Origin: Nocardia altamirensis NBRC 108246
GTDB taxonomy: Bacteria > Actinomycetota > Actinomycetes > Mycobacteriales > Mycobacteriaceae
Assembly: GCF_001612685.1 (NCBI RefSeq)
Contig: NZ_BDAY01000032.1
Span: forward strand, 1 to 64,000
Length of the DNA stretch: 64,000 nt
Reading direction: 5' to 3'
Under the pieces are notes generated by a model that saw nothing but the letters and a program-made list of their open reading frames with translations, did no database searches and was not told where the DNA came from. Below, piece after piece: positions 19,591 through 27,891 of this stretch; the stretch's first letter is position 1, and every line of letters begins with the position of its first letter. The translations under genes were made by a program, and so were the position numbers.

Positions 19591-19701
19591 GTTCCGATCC
19601 TCCATTCGATCGGGGCGTGGTAATCCCTTGGGTCGGCGCGCCGTTAGCCGTTCGGCGATCACGCGGGTCTCGCCTCTCGACGGAGGACGGACCTGCGCTT
19701 G

Positions 19702-19953
19702 CTATCGCCACATCCACAAGGCCCAGTGCAATGTGTTGTGCTCGAAGGAGCAGACGTAATTGATGCGCTTGGGGTCTCGCCCCATCTCGTCTGCGGCTGC
19801 GCCCCAGCAGTCCTTGTCAGTCTTATAGAGACCGACGTACCTGGCGTCAGGCTTACCCCACCACGGGGGTTGGTTCGCACTGGCTGTCCCTGTGATGCCG
19901 AGGAACATCGCGGCAGCAATACCGGCAACGGCAGCAGTCGATTTCGCTTTCAT
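19702..19953 (-). CDS. Small secreted protein, unknown function
   Basis: An 83-residue protein with a clear Sec signal peptide (MKAKSTAAVAGIAAAMFLGI, cleaved near GTASA-NQ), leaving a mature part of about 57 residues. That part has two cysteines, which could pair, and is rich in Trp and Tyr. No family was recognised. It lies alone between DoxX and RidA genes that run the other way. Secretion is well supported; the role is unknown. Confidence 0.7.
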   Translation of the reverse strand: MKAKSTAAVAGIAAAMFLGITGTASANQPPWWGKPDARYVGLYKTDKDCWGAAADEMGRDPKRINYVCSFEHNTLHWALWMWR

Positions 19954-20136
19954 TTTCCCTCCCGATGAAGCGACGAATCGAGTTCGACCCTACGGCGAGA
20001 TCGCACAATGCGACGCGTGTGTGCTGATTCATGGCAGCCGGATGGCAGTCAGGCTGGTGATCGCTGTCATGTCACAGTTGGGGATGCTGCGTCGTCGTTC
20101 TCTTGTTGTGCTGAGTTGAGTGACAAGGAGACGATG

Positions 20137-20532
20137 ATGGCCATCGAGATCAGCAACCCGTCGGAACTGCACGATCCAACGGGGTTTGGGTACAGCCATG
20201 TGGCGCGGGTCAGTGGTGAGCTGGTGTTTGTTGCGGGGCAATATGATTCGGATGCCCAGGGGCATACGACCAGCGACGATTTCGCTACACAGGTTGACAA
20301 TGCGTTCGCGAATCTCGGGATCGCTTTGCGCTCAGTCGGTCTCGACTTTGCTGAGGTCGCGCAATTGCGGACCTTCATCGTCGATCACAACCTGGAAAAG
20401 CTTGCGGTGATCGGGAAGAAGGTTGCCGAGATCTGGGGTGAGCGGCCGCCGACGCAGACGTTGACCGGGGTCGCGGCGCTGGCGCTGCCCGGGATGCAGT
20501 TCGAGGTGGATGCGGTAGCCGTGCGCGGCTGA
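20137..20532 (+). CDS. RidA-family (YjgF/UK114) protein
   Basis: A 131-residue trimeric-fold protein with GYSHVARVSGELVFVAGQ at the start and PGMQFEVDAVAV at the end, and FIVDHNLEKL in the middle. RidA proteins hydrolyse reactive enamine/imine intermediates from PLP enzymes. The usual Arg of the active site (RTFIVD, residue about 79) is retained, but the C-terminal LPxPGxLVEIEA block is divergent, so it may be a related deaminase rather than strict RidA. The ATG at 20137 is 6 bases after AAGGAG; the one at 20134 is too close. Confidence 0.85.
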   Translation: MAIEISNPSELHDPTGFGYSHVARVSGELVFVAGQYDSDAQGHTTSDDFATQVDNAFANLGIALRSVGLDFAEVAQLRTFIVDHNLEKLAVIGKKVAEIWGERPPTQTLTGVAALALPGMQFEVDAVAVRG

Positions 20533-20685
20533 CCGAGGTGCCGCCGGGGATCTGGCGCGAGTGCCGGGTCCCCGGTGGCGGGGTGGAACGGTCCTTTTGG
20601 AACAGTTTGTTTTGGACTGGAACCGAATGGGGATCTTGTGCGTCCTATCCTGTGACGGGGTGTCTGATCCGGAGTCAGGAGAAAT

Positions 20686-21267
20686 ATGCGAACCGCCATG
20701 GTTGTGCCGGCGAAGGTCGTGCTGGGGGCAGTGCTGGCCGGTGTGACGGTGGCCGGGCTGGTCACGGGGTGTTCGCCGTCGTCGAAGGATGGGGATCCGA
20801 AGACGACGAGCGGGAGCCCGACCAACGGTGAGCAGAAGATCTTCAACCCGTGCACGGAGCTGTCTGATGAGGCGTTGCGGGGCACTCGGGTGGACCCGGC
20901 GTCGAAGGGCACCGTCACCGACGCGCCGACGGGTGATGTCGTAGCGCGGATCTGCCGATGGGACTCGACCGACGGTCCTTACCTCGTAAACGTTTCGTCG
21001 CTGACGTACACGCTGGACGATCTCCGCAAGAACGACAAGGTCACTGTCCTGCGTGAAGTTCAGATCGGTTCTCGTTCTGGCCTGATCTCTTCAGACAAGT
21101 CCGACAACGAAAAGCTGCGATGCCACGTCAGTCTCCCCGCGAAGCAGGGCTCGGTGGAAGTGGGTATCGGCTGGCTCTATAGCGAACGAGCATCGCTGCC
21201 TCAGGCGCCCCCGTGTGATCTGGCAATTCGGCATGCCAAGGAGCTCGAACCGTTTTTGCCGAAGTAG
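20686..21267 (+). CDS. DUF3558-family lipoprotein
   Basis: The 193-residue protein has a lipoprotein signal ending in LVTGC with the lipidated Cys29. A Thr/Ser/Lys-rich spacer follows, then a domain starting FNPCTELSDEALRGTRVDP, the DUF3558 signature, with further cysteines (ICRWDS, RCHVSL, PPCDLA). It has an AGGAG 6 bases before its ATG. It heads a four-gene ESX cassette. In other Corynebacteriales DUF3558 lipoproteins also precede PPE-like and EspG genes, suggesting a surface role tied to the secreted product. Confidence 0.85.
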   Translation: MRTAMVVPAKVVLGAVLAGVTVAGLVTGCSPSSKDGDPKTTSGSPTNGEQKIFNPCTELSDEALRGTRVDPASKGTVTDAPTGDVVARICRWDSTDGPYLVNVSSLTYTLDDLRKNDKVTVLREVQIGSRSGLISSDKSDNEKLRCHVSLPAKQGSVEVGIGWLYSERASLPQAPPCDLAIRHAKELEPFLPK

Positions 21268-21301
21268 ATGTTGCGACAGTTGATGTTCGTGAGGAGGGAC
21301 G

Positions 21302-21712
21302 ATGGCGGAGCCTGAGCAGAGCGAAGGCGCCCAGATGGAGGCCGCGGTAGCTCGCTGGCAGACATTGAAGAAGCAGGCCGAGGGGGGCGAGCTTCGCCTG
21401 GACGAGCAAGTCGGAACGGAATTGGCAAATCACGCCGATCAGATGCGCACCAAGCTCAACAAGATCCTGAACGACGCCAGCGAACTCGATCGCTTGAGCG
21501 GGTTCGGCACGCTGAAATCGGCAGAAGCCCTGCGCGGCAAGTTCGAGCGTAAGGCGAACGGTGGCAACGATTCAGCCATGGAACGGCTCAAGCAGAGCAT
21601 CGACGTCGTCACCTTGATGAGCGAGACCTACAAGCTCGCCATCGGCAAACTGACCGAATCTGATCAGTCTGCAGCAGCTCAGTATTCGAAGCTGAACACG
21701 GGGGATTCGTAA
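21302..21712 (+). CDS. Small helical protein of ESX cassette
   Basis: This 136-residue, Lys/Glu/Ala-rich, Cys-free protein is predicted all helical, with segments like VARWQTLKKQAEGGELRLDE. It lacks a signal peptide. It sits between the DUF3558 lipoprotein and the large substrate gene, with whose ATG its TAA overlaps by one base. That coupling and position match small PE/WXG-type partners of a PPE-like substrate, though no WxG motif is seen. Partner of the downstream 454-residue protein is an inference from position. Confidence 0.7.
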   Translation: MAEPEQSEGAQMEAAVARWQTLKKQAEGGELRLDEQVGTELANHADQMRTKLNKILNDASELDRLSGFGTLKSAEALRGKFERKANGGNDSAMERLKQSIDVVTLMSETYKLAIGKLTESDQSAAAQYSKLNTGDS

Positions 21713-23076
21713 TGGGACTGTCCTTTCCTGACTGGCTCGCGGGGGTCGGTGAGATCGCTGTGAGCCCACTCTCCGACTCGCGGCGCCAGGCCGACAAGAA
21801 CAAGCACGACGATCAACAGCAGTCCACCAATGAGAAGACGAAGTGGGACCAGGATCGCGCGGACGTCAACACTGAGTGGTCCTCACTGCTCTCGGAGTAC
21901 GGCAGCACCACGTTCGACGGCCGTGCCATCACCGTGCAAGACCCGTTTGAGACCATGTCGCACAAGGAGATCTACGAAGCGCTCCAAGGAGTGGATTCGG
22001 CAGCAATCAACTCAGCGGCTGACGGTTGGCGCAACATGGCCACGAAGGGCAAGAGCGCGGTGGAGGAGTTCTCCAACGCGGTTAACCAGTCCATCAGCGA
22101 GAAGTGGAACGGGAAGTCGGGCAGCAGCGCGATCGACGCCACCAAAGACTTCTCCACCACCTTCAAGAAGCTCGCCGCCTCGTTCCAAATGGTCGGCCAC
22201 GGTTTGGATTTGACGCAAGGACACCTTGCGCAGGCCAAGGGCTCTGTCCCCGAGCCGGACAACTACACCGTCGGCGACAAGATTCTCGACATGCTGCCGA
22301 AGCAGAACGTCATCAAAGGTCCGACCTACCGCGCCGAGGAAGCGGAGAGCGACGCCCGCCGCGTGATGATCGACAACTACCGTCCCGGCGTCAACGAGGT
22401 CGACGGCATCACGCCGATCCTGCCTGAGCCGACCAGCACGGTGGGCAAGGGCTGGACGGGTGATCCGGGATCCAACCCGGGTACGAGTGGCCCCGGTGGT
22501 CCGACGTCGAACAGTCCGTCCGGCACCACCGACGACCCGACCAAGAAGACTTCGGACGAGACGAAGTCCGACGACACCACCACGCAGTCGACGGACAACG
22601 CGACCACGAATCCGAACGACACGGACAAGCAGAGCACGACCACTGCTTCGACAACCCCGGCGAGCACCACCACCAGCACCGACGATCCGAGCAAGTCGCG
22701 CACCCCGTCGACACCCACCAATACCCCGACAAACACGCCGACGAACACCCCGTCCACCATCACGCCAGGCACTCCGAGCACCCGCTCCGGTGTCCCCGGT
22801 TCCCCGAGCAAGACTGCGGGCCCGGGCACGAGTGTGCCGAGCAAGGGGACCCCGTCCACCGCGACCCCCGCCGCGGCGGCAACCGCGTCCCGCGCAGGCG
22901 CAACGGGCCGGGCGGGCGCCTCCGGTTTCGGTGGCATGGGCGCACCCGGCGCCCGCGGCAAAGGCGATGACGACGACGAGCACACCACCCCGGACTACCT
23001 CATCTACGACCGCGGTTCCGAGTTGCTCGGCACGCAGCCGCCCGCGCTCCCGCCGGGCGGAGTCATCGGCGGATGA
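21712..23076 (+). CDS. PPE-like ESX substrate with long Thr/Pro-rich tail
   Basis: A 454-residue protein. Residues about 1-215 are helical with a central NGKSGSSAIDATKDF segment that resembles WXG100/PPE helical hairpins. Residues about 230-400 are a low-complexity Thr/Ser/Pro/Asp region with runs of TPTNTPTNTPT. The end is acidic then conserved: DDDDEHTTPDYLIYDRGSEL and a final PPALPPGGVIGG. It is followed with a 4-base overlap by espG, whose product usually binds such substrates in the cytosol. No Sec signal exists, so export by a type VII system is likely. Its last 48 bases are duplicated at 25286. Confidence 0.75.
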   Translation: MGLSFPDWLAGVGEIAVSPLSDSRRQADKNKHDDQQQSTNEKTKWDQDRADVNTEWSSLLSEYGSTTFDGRAITVQDPFETMSHKEIYEALQGVDSAAINSAADGWRNMATKGKSAVEEFSNAVNQSISEKWNGKSGSSAIDATKDFSTTFKKLAASFQMVGHGLDLTQGHLAQAKGSVPEPDNYTVGDKILDMLPKQNVIKGPTYRAEEAESDARRVMIDNYRPGVNEVDGITPILPEPTSTVGKGWTGDPGSNPGTSGPGGPTSNSPSGTTDDPTKKTSDETKSDDTTTQSTDNATTNPNDTDKQSTTTASTTPASTTTSTDDPSKSRTPSTPTNTPTNTPTNTPSTITPGTPSTRSGVPGSPSKTAGPGTSVPSKGTPSTATPAAAATASRAGATGRAGASGFGGMGAPGARGKGDDDDEHTTPDYLIYDRGSELLGTQPPALPPGGVIGG

Positions 23077-23265
23077 ACGAATCCCGCTGGCGCCTGGATG
23101 GTTTGATGTTCGAGGTGGCGCTGGAGGCGCTCGGCCGTGACCGGTTGCCGTATCCGTTGCGCTATACCGTCGAGGGCGTGGAAGCCTACGAGGACTATGC
23201 GCGGGTGCGCGCGCAGGCCGCGCAGAAGCTGTCGAGTTTCGCGGCTCCTGATTTGTTCGCCGCGT
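23029..23265 (+). repeat. Direct repeat copy 1 (237 bp)
   Basis: From GGCACGCAGCCG at 23029 to CGCCGCGT at 23265 the sequence is the same as 25286-25522 with only three mismatches, all within ten bases near 23222-23228. It covers the last 15 codons of the substrate gene and the first 64 codons of espG. The matching copy lies 2257 bp to the right. Confidence 0.95.
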
Positions 23266-23840
23266 TGAATGTGTTGCTGGAGCCGCAAGTTCGGGTCGAG
23301 ATGCATGGTTTCTACGGCCGCGACTTCCATCAGGTGGTGCGCGTGCACGCAGGAATGACCGGCCACTCGGCCACCATCGCGGTCCAATTACCCGGCCCCA
23401 CACAGGAATACGGCCGCGATATCATTCTGACCCGTTGTCCGCCGCAAGCATTGCCCGCGCAGCTCGCCGCGCAACTGCCGAATTGTGCGCCAGGACGATA
23501 TCCGGCGATCAACGGTCGCCGTTCGGATCTGACCAAGGTCGAATATGCCAAGCATCCGACCCGCCTGTCGCACACCGAACAGCTCAACCGCATCGTGCGG
23601 CGCCCGCGTTCCGGGCTCGGCGAGGTCGGCGTCTTCGCCGGCGGCGCGATCGACAGCAGGCCGACCACCGACGGCCGCGGCTTCCACTGGCTGGACTATC
23701 TGCCTGCGGACGGCCGCTACCTGCTGCACAACCGCGACGCCGACGAGTTCGCTTTGACGCCGGGCCCGGCAGAGGAGATTCAGCGTCAGCTGCATGCCCT
23801 CATCCAGACCACCTACCGTGCGGTGGCGCACAGCTGGTAG
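23073..23840 (+). CDS. espG: ESX secretion-associated protein EspG
   Basis: The 255-residue protein starts with MNESRWRLDGLMFEVALEALG and ends with IQRQLHALIQTTYRAVAHSW; the pattern of an N-terminal helix, a central beta sheet and a C-terminal helix pair fits the EspG family. EspG proteins act as cytosolic chaperones that keep PE-PPE substrates soluble and target them to the ESX pore. The ATG overlaps the substrate gene stop (ATGA), so the two are coupled. The first 64 codons are duplicated at 25330. Confidence 0.88.
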   Translation: MNESRWRLDGLMFEVALEALGRDRLPYPLRYTVEGVEAYEDYARVRAQAAQKLSSFAAPDLFAALNVLLEPQVRVEMHGFYGRDFHQVVRVHAGMTGHSATIAVQLPGPTQEYGRDIILTRCPPQALPAQLAAQLPNCAPGRYPAINGRRSDLTKVEYAKHPTRLSHTEQLNRIVRRPRSGLGEVGVFAGGAIDSRPTTDGRGFHWLDYLPADGRYLLHNRDADEFALTPGPAEEIQRQLHALIQTTYRAVAHSW

Positions 23841-24007
23841 TCACAGCAGGACAAGCGCGTATGGGAACGACCTGGCCGGGTGCTGGACGGATGGCCGACT
23901 AGCAGGGTCCGGCGGATCTTGGACTAAAGGTCTGGCAATTCTGGGATTCAAGTGTCGCGAATGTGCGATTATATCGCTGGCAGATTCCAGGTTAGAGAGG
24001 ACCGACA

Positions 24008-25333
24008 GTGCCGGAGCCCAAGCTGATCGAACGCCACCTGCAGCGCGTGCTGGCCGAGCTGGTCCATGACGAACCTGTGGTGGTGCTGACTGGCGCCCGC
24101 ACCGTCGGGAAGAGCACCCTGCTCTCCGCATGCGCCAGGACCGCAGGCCTACATGTACTCGATCTGGATGATCTGGAGACCCGGCGAGCCGTTTCCGCCG
24201 ACCCTGCGCTATTCGTGGCTTCGGATCGACCGGCGCCGGTCTGTATCGACGAATTCCAGCATGTTCCGTTGCTCCTGGACGCGATCAAGGCCGAACTCAA
24301 CAAGGATCTACGGCCCGGGCGCTTCCTACTTACGGGCTCGACTCGCTACGGATCACTCCCGACTGCTGGACAGTCGCTGACTGGCCGGGCCCATGTCGTG
24401 ACGATGTGGCCACTCTCCCAAGGAGAATTGTCAGGAACGCGCGAATCGGCTCTGGACGCACTGATCAGCGACCCTGCAGCACTGGTGACTGCCAGCTCGT
24501 CGACAAGCACCCGTGCCGACTATGAGCGCGCCGTGCTCGCCGGCGGGTTCCCACTCGCTGTGGCCCGCACACCTGGTCGCTCCCGTGACCGGTGGTTCCG
24601 AGACTTCGTCAACCTTGTCGTCGAGCGCGATGTCATGGAGATCCGCAAAGTCCGCCAGCGGCAAGTACTGCCACAGGTACTTCAAAGGCTCGCAGGCCAG
24701 ACGGGCCAAGTAGTCAACATCTCGAACATCGCCGACTCTGTCGGACTCGACTCGGGCACGGTCAAAGACTATCTCGGCCTCCTTGAAGCGGTCTTCCTCG
24801 TCCATCGCATCGAACCGTTCACCAGATCGGCTACCCAACGGACTATTCGAAGCGCGAAAGTCCATGCTGTCGACACCGGCCTCGCCGCGTACCTTACGGG
24901 GCTGACCGAGCACAAACTGTCCAGTCGTATCCCTGCGACACTCAGCCAGTTCGGCCACCTCGTCGAAACCTTCACCGTGAACGAGCTGATCAAGCAGGCC
25001 GGCTGGGCACAGCAGGAAGTTGAGTTCTCCCACTTTCGAACCCGAGAGCAGCAAGAGGTCGACCTCGTAGTCGAAACCGTCACCGGGTCTGTCGCCGCGA
25101 TCGAGGTCAAAGCGGCAGGCACGGTGACCGACCGCGACTTCGAAGGGCTCCGGATGCTCCGCGACAAGCTGGGCAGTGCCTTCGTAGGCGGCGCAGTCAT
25201 CAATCTCGGCCAGAAGTCATACACCTACGAAGACAAGCTGCACGTCTTGCCTCTCGATCGACTGTGGATACCCCCGACTGAACATGGCACGCAGCCGCCC
25301 GCGCTCCCGCCGGGCGGAGTCATCGGCGGATGA
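24008..25333 (+). CDS. AAA+/DUF4143 ATPase with a grafted C-terminal tail
   Basis: A 441-residue ATPase. Walker A is GARTVGKST (residues about 29-37) and Walker B PVCIDEF at about 79. The C-terminal DUF4143 part has a PD-(D/E)XK-like signature, EVDLVVE about residue 349 and IEVKA about 364. Such proteins are common in accessory DNA and often toxin- or defence-linked; function here is unknown. Normal relatives stop soon after a segment like LPLDRLW. This one runs on with IPPTEH and then GTQPPALPPGGVIGG, which is identical to the end of the ESX substrate at 23029-23073. Codon use is less GC-biased than that of its neighbours. The GTG at 24008 has a GAGAGG upstream. Confidence 0.85.
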   Translation: MPEPKLIERHLQRVLAELVHDEPVVVLTGARTVGKSTLLSACARTAGLHVLDLDDLETRRAVSADPALFVASDRPAPVCIDEFQHVPLLLDAIKAELNKDLRPGRFLLTGSTRYGSLPTAGQSLTGRAHVVTMWPLSQGELSGTRESALDALISDPAALVTASSSTSTRADYERAVLAGGFPLAVARTPGRSRDRWFRDFVNLVVERDVMEIRKVRQRQVLPQVLQRLAGQTGQVVNISNIADSVGLDSGTVKDYLGLLEAVFLVHRIEPFTRSATQRTIRSAKVHAVDTGLAAYLTGLTEHKLSSRIPATLSQFGHLVETFTVNELIKQAGWAQQEVEFSHFRTREQQEVDLVVETVTGSVAAIEVKAAGTVTDRDFEGLRMLRDKLGSAFVGGAVINLGQKSYTYEDKLHVLPLDRLWIPPTEHGTQPPALPPGGVIGG

Positions 25334-25522
25334 ACGAATCCCGCTGGCGCCTGGATGGTTTGATGTTCGAGGTGGCGCTGGAGGCGCTCGGCCGTGACCG
25401 GTTGCCGTATCCGTTGCGCTATACCGTCGAGGGCGTGGAAGCCTACGAGGACTATGCGCGGGTGCGCGCGCAGGCCGCACAGAGACTGTCGAGTTTCGCG
25501 GCTCCTGATTTGTTCGCCGCGT
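25286..25522 (+). repeat. Direct repeat copy 2 (237 bp)
   Basis: Second copy of the 23029-23265 sequence. It supplies the last 15 codons and stop of the ATPase gene and the first 64 codons of a broken espG. Sequence on either side differs from copy 1, so the copy is cut on both sides. Confidence 0.95.
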
Positions 25523-25548
25523 CGGCGCCGGTATCCCACAGGGATTGA
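25330..25548 (+). pseudogene. Truncated espG copy
   Basis: The first 64 codons equal those of the intact espG (with Lys to Arg changes near QRLSSF). After AAPDLFAA the sequence diverges to SAPVSHRD and stops at 25548. It lacks the whole central and C-terminal part of EspG and cannot be functional. It begins with the same ATGA overlap, now with the ATPase gene. Confidence 0.88.
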
Positions 25549-25933
25549 CGCCTGCGGTCCACAGTGCGCGTAATCAACCTATTTGTCCGACACGGTGCCA
25601 CCGGAAGCGGTCGGTGTTATTGCCTCGCCGAAATTCCTCTTGGAATTGAGGTCAGAGCCCGGAGCCAATGGTCGCCATGTCGGACAACGGTGCCATCGGC
25701 CCGAGCGGCTGACCCGACGATTTCGACGAGCAGTCGGACTGGAAAGTCGTAGCTTAAGCGGACCCAAGCAGAGCTTCGAAGATCTTCAGCAGAAAAATAA
25801 ATGTCGACGAGCCGGATTCCATTTCAGTCCTCATCTTTCATCATTGTGTGATGAACTTTTGTTGAATCGCGATCACGATTCCGTGTGGAAATGCTAGAGC
25901 ACGGAAGTGAGTCACGCCATGGTCACAGTCGCA

Positions 25934-25949
25934 TGTGACCCATATCACA
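25934..25949. promoter_or_regulatory. CRP-type site TGTGA-N6-TCACA
   Basis: TGTGACCCATATCACA matches the consensus shared by E. coli and mycobacterial CRP. GGTCACA 13 bases upstream also pairs with TGTGACC, giving a third half-site. A CATACT box at 25964 lies where a -10 would be if the CRP site were near -40 of a rightward promoter. No gene follows directly. Confidence 0.6.
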
Positions 25950-26592
25950 TCGCTGTAACTCGACATACTATATGGAATATTTTGTCCGAATCTTGGTCGG
26001 CGGCCTGCTGGCCTGCGTCGATGCTTACCGACGGGTTGGAATGCGCCTCGAGTTGATCGTGGTTCACGGGGTTGTGGCCATGTCATGTGTGGGTGCCGTT
26101 GCGCCGAAGCGGAAGTCGCAGTGCTCAAACCTGTAGCCCGCCAGTGCTTCACGGGCGTCTGGAGGTGAACTGGACCTCGGGTTTGGCAACATCGAAACCC
26201 AAACCCAGTTTCCATCAGGAGCTTTCGGCTGTGATCCGGGTAGCTTACCCAAGCGGAGTTGGTGGCGAGGCGTCGAGCGTCTCTCCCGCGCGCAACCACA
26301 CCTTCGCGATCGTCGGTGCGGCCAGGTCAGTGGCGGACCTGGTGGCTGGCGATGAAAGCCTCTTGCGGGGAACCGGTTTCACGCCGATCCGCGCGCTCCG
26401 TAGGAAGAGTAGTGCTGTGGCGGGCGTAGTCGCGGTTCGATGCCGATGAGGTGCCGTATCGCGGCACCGCGCAAAGATCGGCACAGGCGCCCAGTGCACG
26501 TAGACGCTCTTCCGTGCGGTGTCGGCGTTCGCGGGCGGCTGGCCGAAATCGGCCCTGGTAACTCGTGCGCCAATTGGCCGAAATGGGTCGCA

Positions 26593-26608
26593 TGTGACGT
26601 ATATCACA
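26593..26608. promoter_or_regulatory. CRP-type site TGTGA-N6-TCACA, second copy
   Basis: TGTGACGTATATCACA again fits the consensus and shares the wider frame GTCGCATGTGAC..ATATCACAT with the first site 659 bp to the left. A TTAAAT box at 26628 would be a -10 with the CRP site centred near -40. The nearest rightward gene is the secreted protein at 27092. Confidence 0.6.
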
Positions 26609-27091
26609 TTGCCGTGGCTGGCTCGACTTAAATGACTTGTCACCGACAATTATTCGGCGTCGAGTGCCGCTTGCCGATGTCGAACTTCGCTGCCGTGTAA
26701 TGCTCATCGGGATTCGCTGATGCCGGAATTGTTGCAGATCAAGGAGTTTCGCCGAGGCGCCAGGGTGCGTCAGCTGGCGAGGTTTGTCGGCCGGGCGGCG
26801 ATAGCGTCAAAAAGTTACACACGCCACATGTTCAATGCTATCACATCATCTTTCCATTTGGAACAATATTGAAAGAATTGAGCTGCATCGTTGGAATTCG
26901 AAATCTCTCAGTGTATCTCGCCTATTCAGCGCAAACGCAGGTCGTTCAACTGGATACTCTACGCAGAATAATGCCTGGTCACGGACCATTGCTGAAACGA
27001 AGAATCGTTCGTAACGTTTTTATTCGACAGCCCTGGTTCGATTCAATGTCGGGTTGTTCTTTCGATTATCGCATTCCCTGAGGAGTATGTA

Positions 27092-27742
27092 ATGGCGAGC
27101 AAGCTGTTTTTTGCGCGGGTGGCGGTTGCCGCGATGAGCTGTACCGCGGTCACAATGGCGGTCGGCGGCGCGGCCGAGGGTGCCCCCGCAGGCTCGACCA
27201 CGGTCACCCCGGCCGGAGCCGCAGTCACGGCAACCAACCAGGGTCCGATCGTCTTCAAGGCGGGCCTCGTGACGGTCACCTGCAACACGGTGACCGCCTC
27301 TGGTTCCGTGCCGGCGGCGCCGAACAACCACAACGCGAGCGGCTCGGTGTCGCTGCCGATCGCGGCGCCGAGCATCAAAGACTGCACGACCAACCTGCCC
27401 GGCGTTGTCCAGGCCACGGTCACCACCTCCGGCGCCTGGGCGGTGTCGGTGCAGAACGGGTCGCCGATTGCGGGCAGCCTGTTGGCTCCCGCTGCCGGAG
27501 TAACGCTGAAGACGAGCGGTTCGCTGTCCTGCACCGCCGTGCTCTCGCCGGACGGGCCCATGACAGTGGCGGGCGTCTTCACCAACGGCAATCCTTCGAC
27601 GGTCAAGGCCACCAACGTCACGGTGCCGATCAAGGCCAGCGGCGATGCTGCGTGCCCGAGGCCTACGTCGGGTACGACATCGGCCACGTTCGCATTGAAC
27701 AACACGACCGATCCCGCGCAGCCGATCACCGTCGGCCCGTAA
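27092..27742 (+). CDS. Secreted protein, unknown function
   Basis: A 216-residue protein with a Sec signal (ARVAVAAMSCTAVTMAV, cleavage near GGAAEGAPA). The mature part is Thr/Val/Ala-rich, appears all beta, and has four cysteines (VTCNT, KDCTT, LSCTA, AACPR) that could form two disulfides. No catalytic motif is seen. A GAGGAG 7 bases before the ATG is a good ribosome-binding site. It may be a cell-envelope or surface protein of the nocardial type, but no family is recognised. Confidence 0.75.
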   Translation: MASKLFFARVAVAAMSCTAVTMAVGGAAEGAPAGSTTVTPAGAAVTATNQGPIVFKAGLVTVTCNTVTASGSVPAAPNNHNASGSVSLPIAAPSIKDCTTNLPGVVQATVTTSGAWAVSVQNGSPIAGSLLAPAAGVTLKTSGSLSCTAVLSPDGPMTVAGVFTNGNPSTVKATNVTVPIKASGDAACPRPTSGTTSATFALNNTTDPAQPITVGP

Positions 27743-27818
27743 TTCCGGTCGACCTGGCGGTGGCGGACCACCATCCGATCCGGTTGCCGCGCAAGGAATA
27801 ACAGGCTGAAGCCGTCAA

Positions 27819-27847
27819 TAGGGCCCGCGTACCTAACGCGGGCTCTA
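27819..27847. terminator. Bidirectional hairpin terminator
   Basis: TAGGGCCCGCGT and ACGCGGGCTCTA form a stem of about 12 bp with one G-T pair around a 5-base loop. It lies between the convergent secreted-protein and methyltransferase genes and can serve both. Confidence 0.7.
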
Positions 27848-27891
27848 TACCTTCAGCACATCTAGACCATGGGGTGGCGTACCGCTGGAAG

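Larger units (their letters stand above)
25549..27091. other. 1.5-kb stretch without a credible gene
   Basis: No frame shows a believable product: open stretches are short, Arg/Ser-rich or lack starts with ribosome-binding sites. Base composition is lower in GC than the flanks. It contains a 10-bp inverted repeat (TTGTCCGACA at 25583 and TGTCGGACAA at 25678), two consensus CRP sites (listed separately) and AT-rich patches after each. It might hold decayed mobile DNA or unannotated small RNAs. Confidence 0.55.

Noticed and set aside
20540..20583. CCGCCGGGGA / TCCCCGGTGGCGG as a terminator after RidA
   Set aside because: Pairing needs a three-base bulge and there is no T-run, so the evidence was too weak to list.
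22690..22760. CCGACGAACAC / ACACCGACAAACAC repeats as a possible CRISPR
   Set aside because: They encode TPTNTPTNT in frame in the substrate gene and have no spacers; they are a coding low-complexity run.
26245..26649. Minus-strand frame of 134 codons in the gene-free region
   Set aside because: Ser/Arg/Thr-rich with no motif; it crosses a CRP site and has no start signal. Not enough to call a gene.
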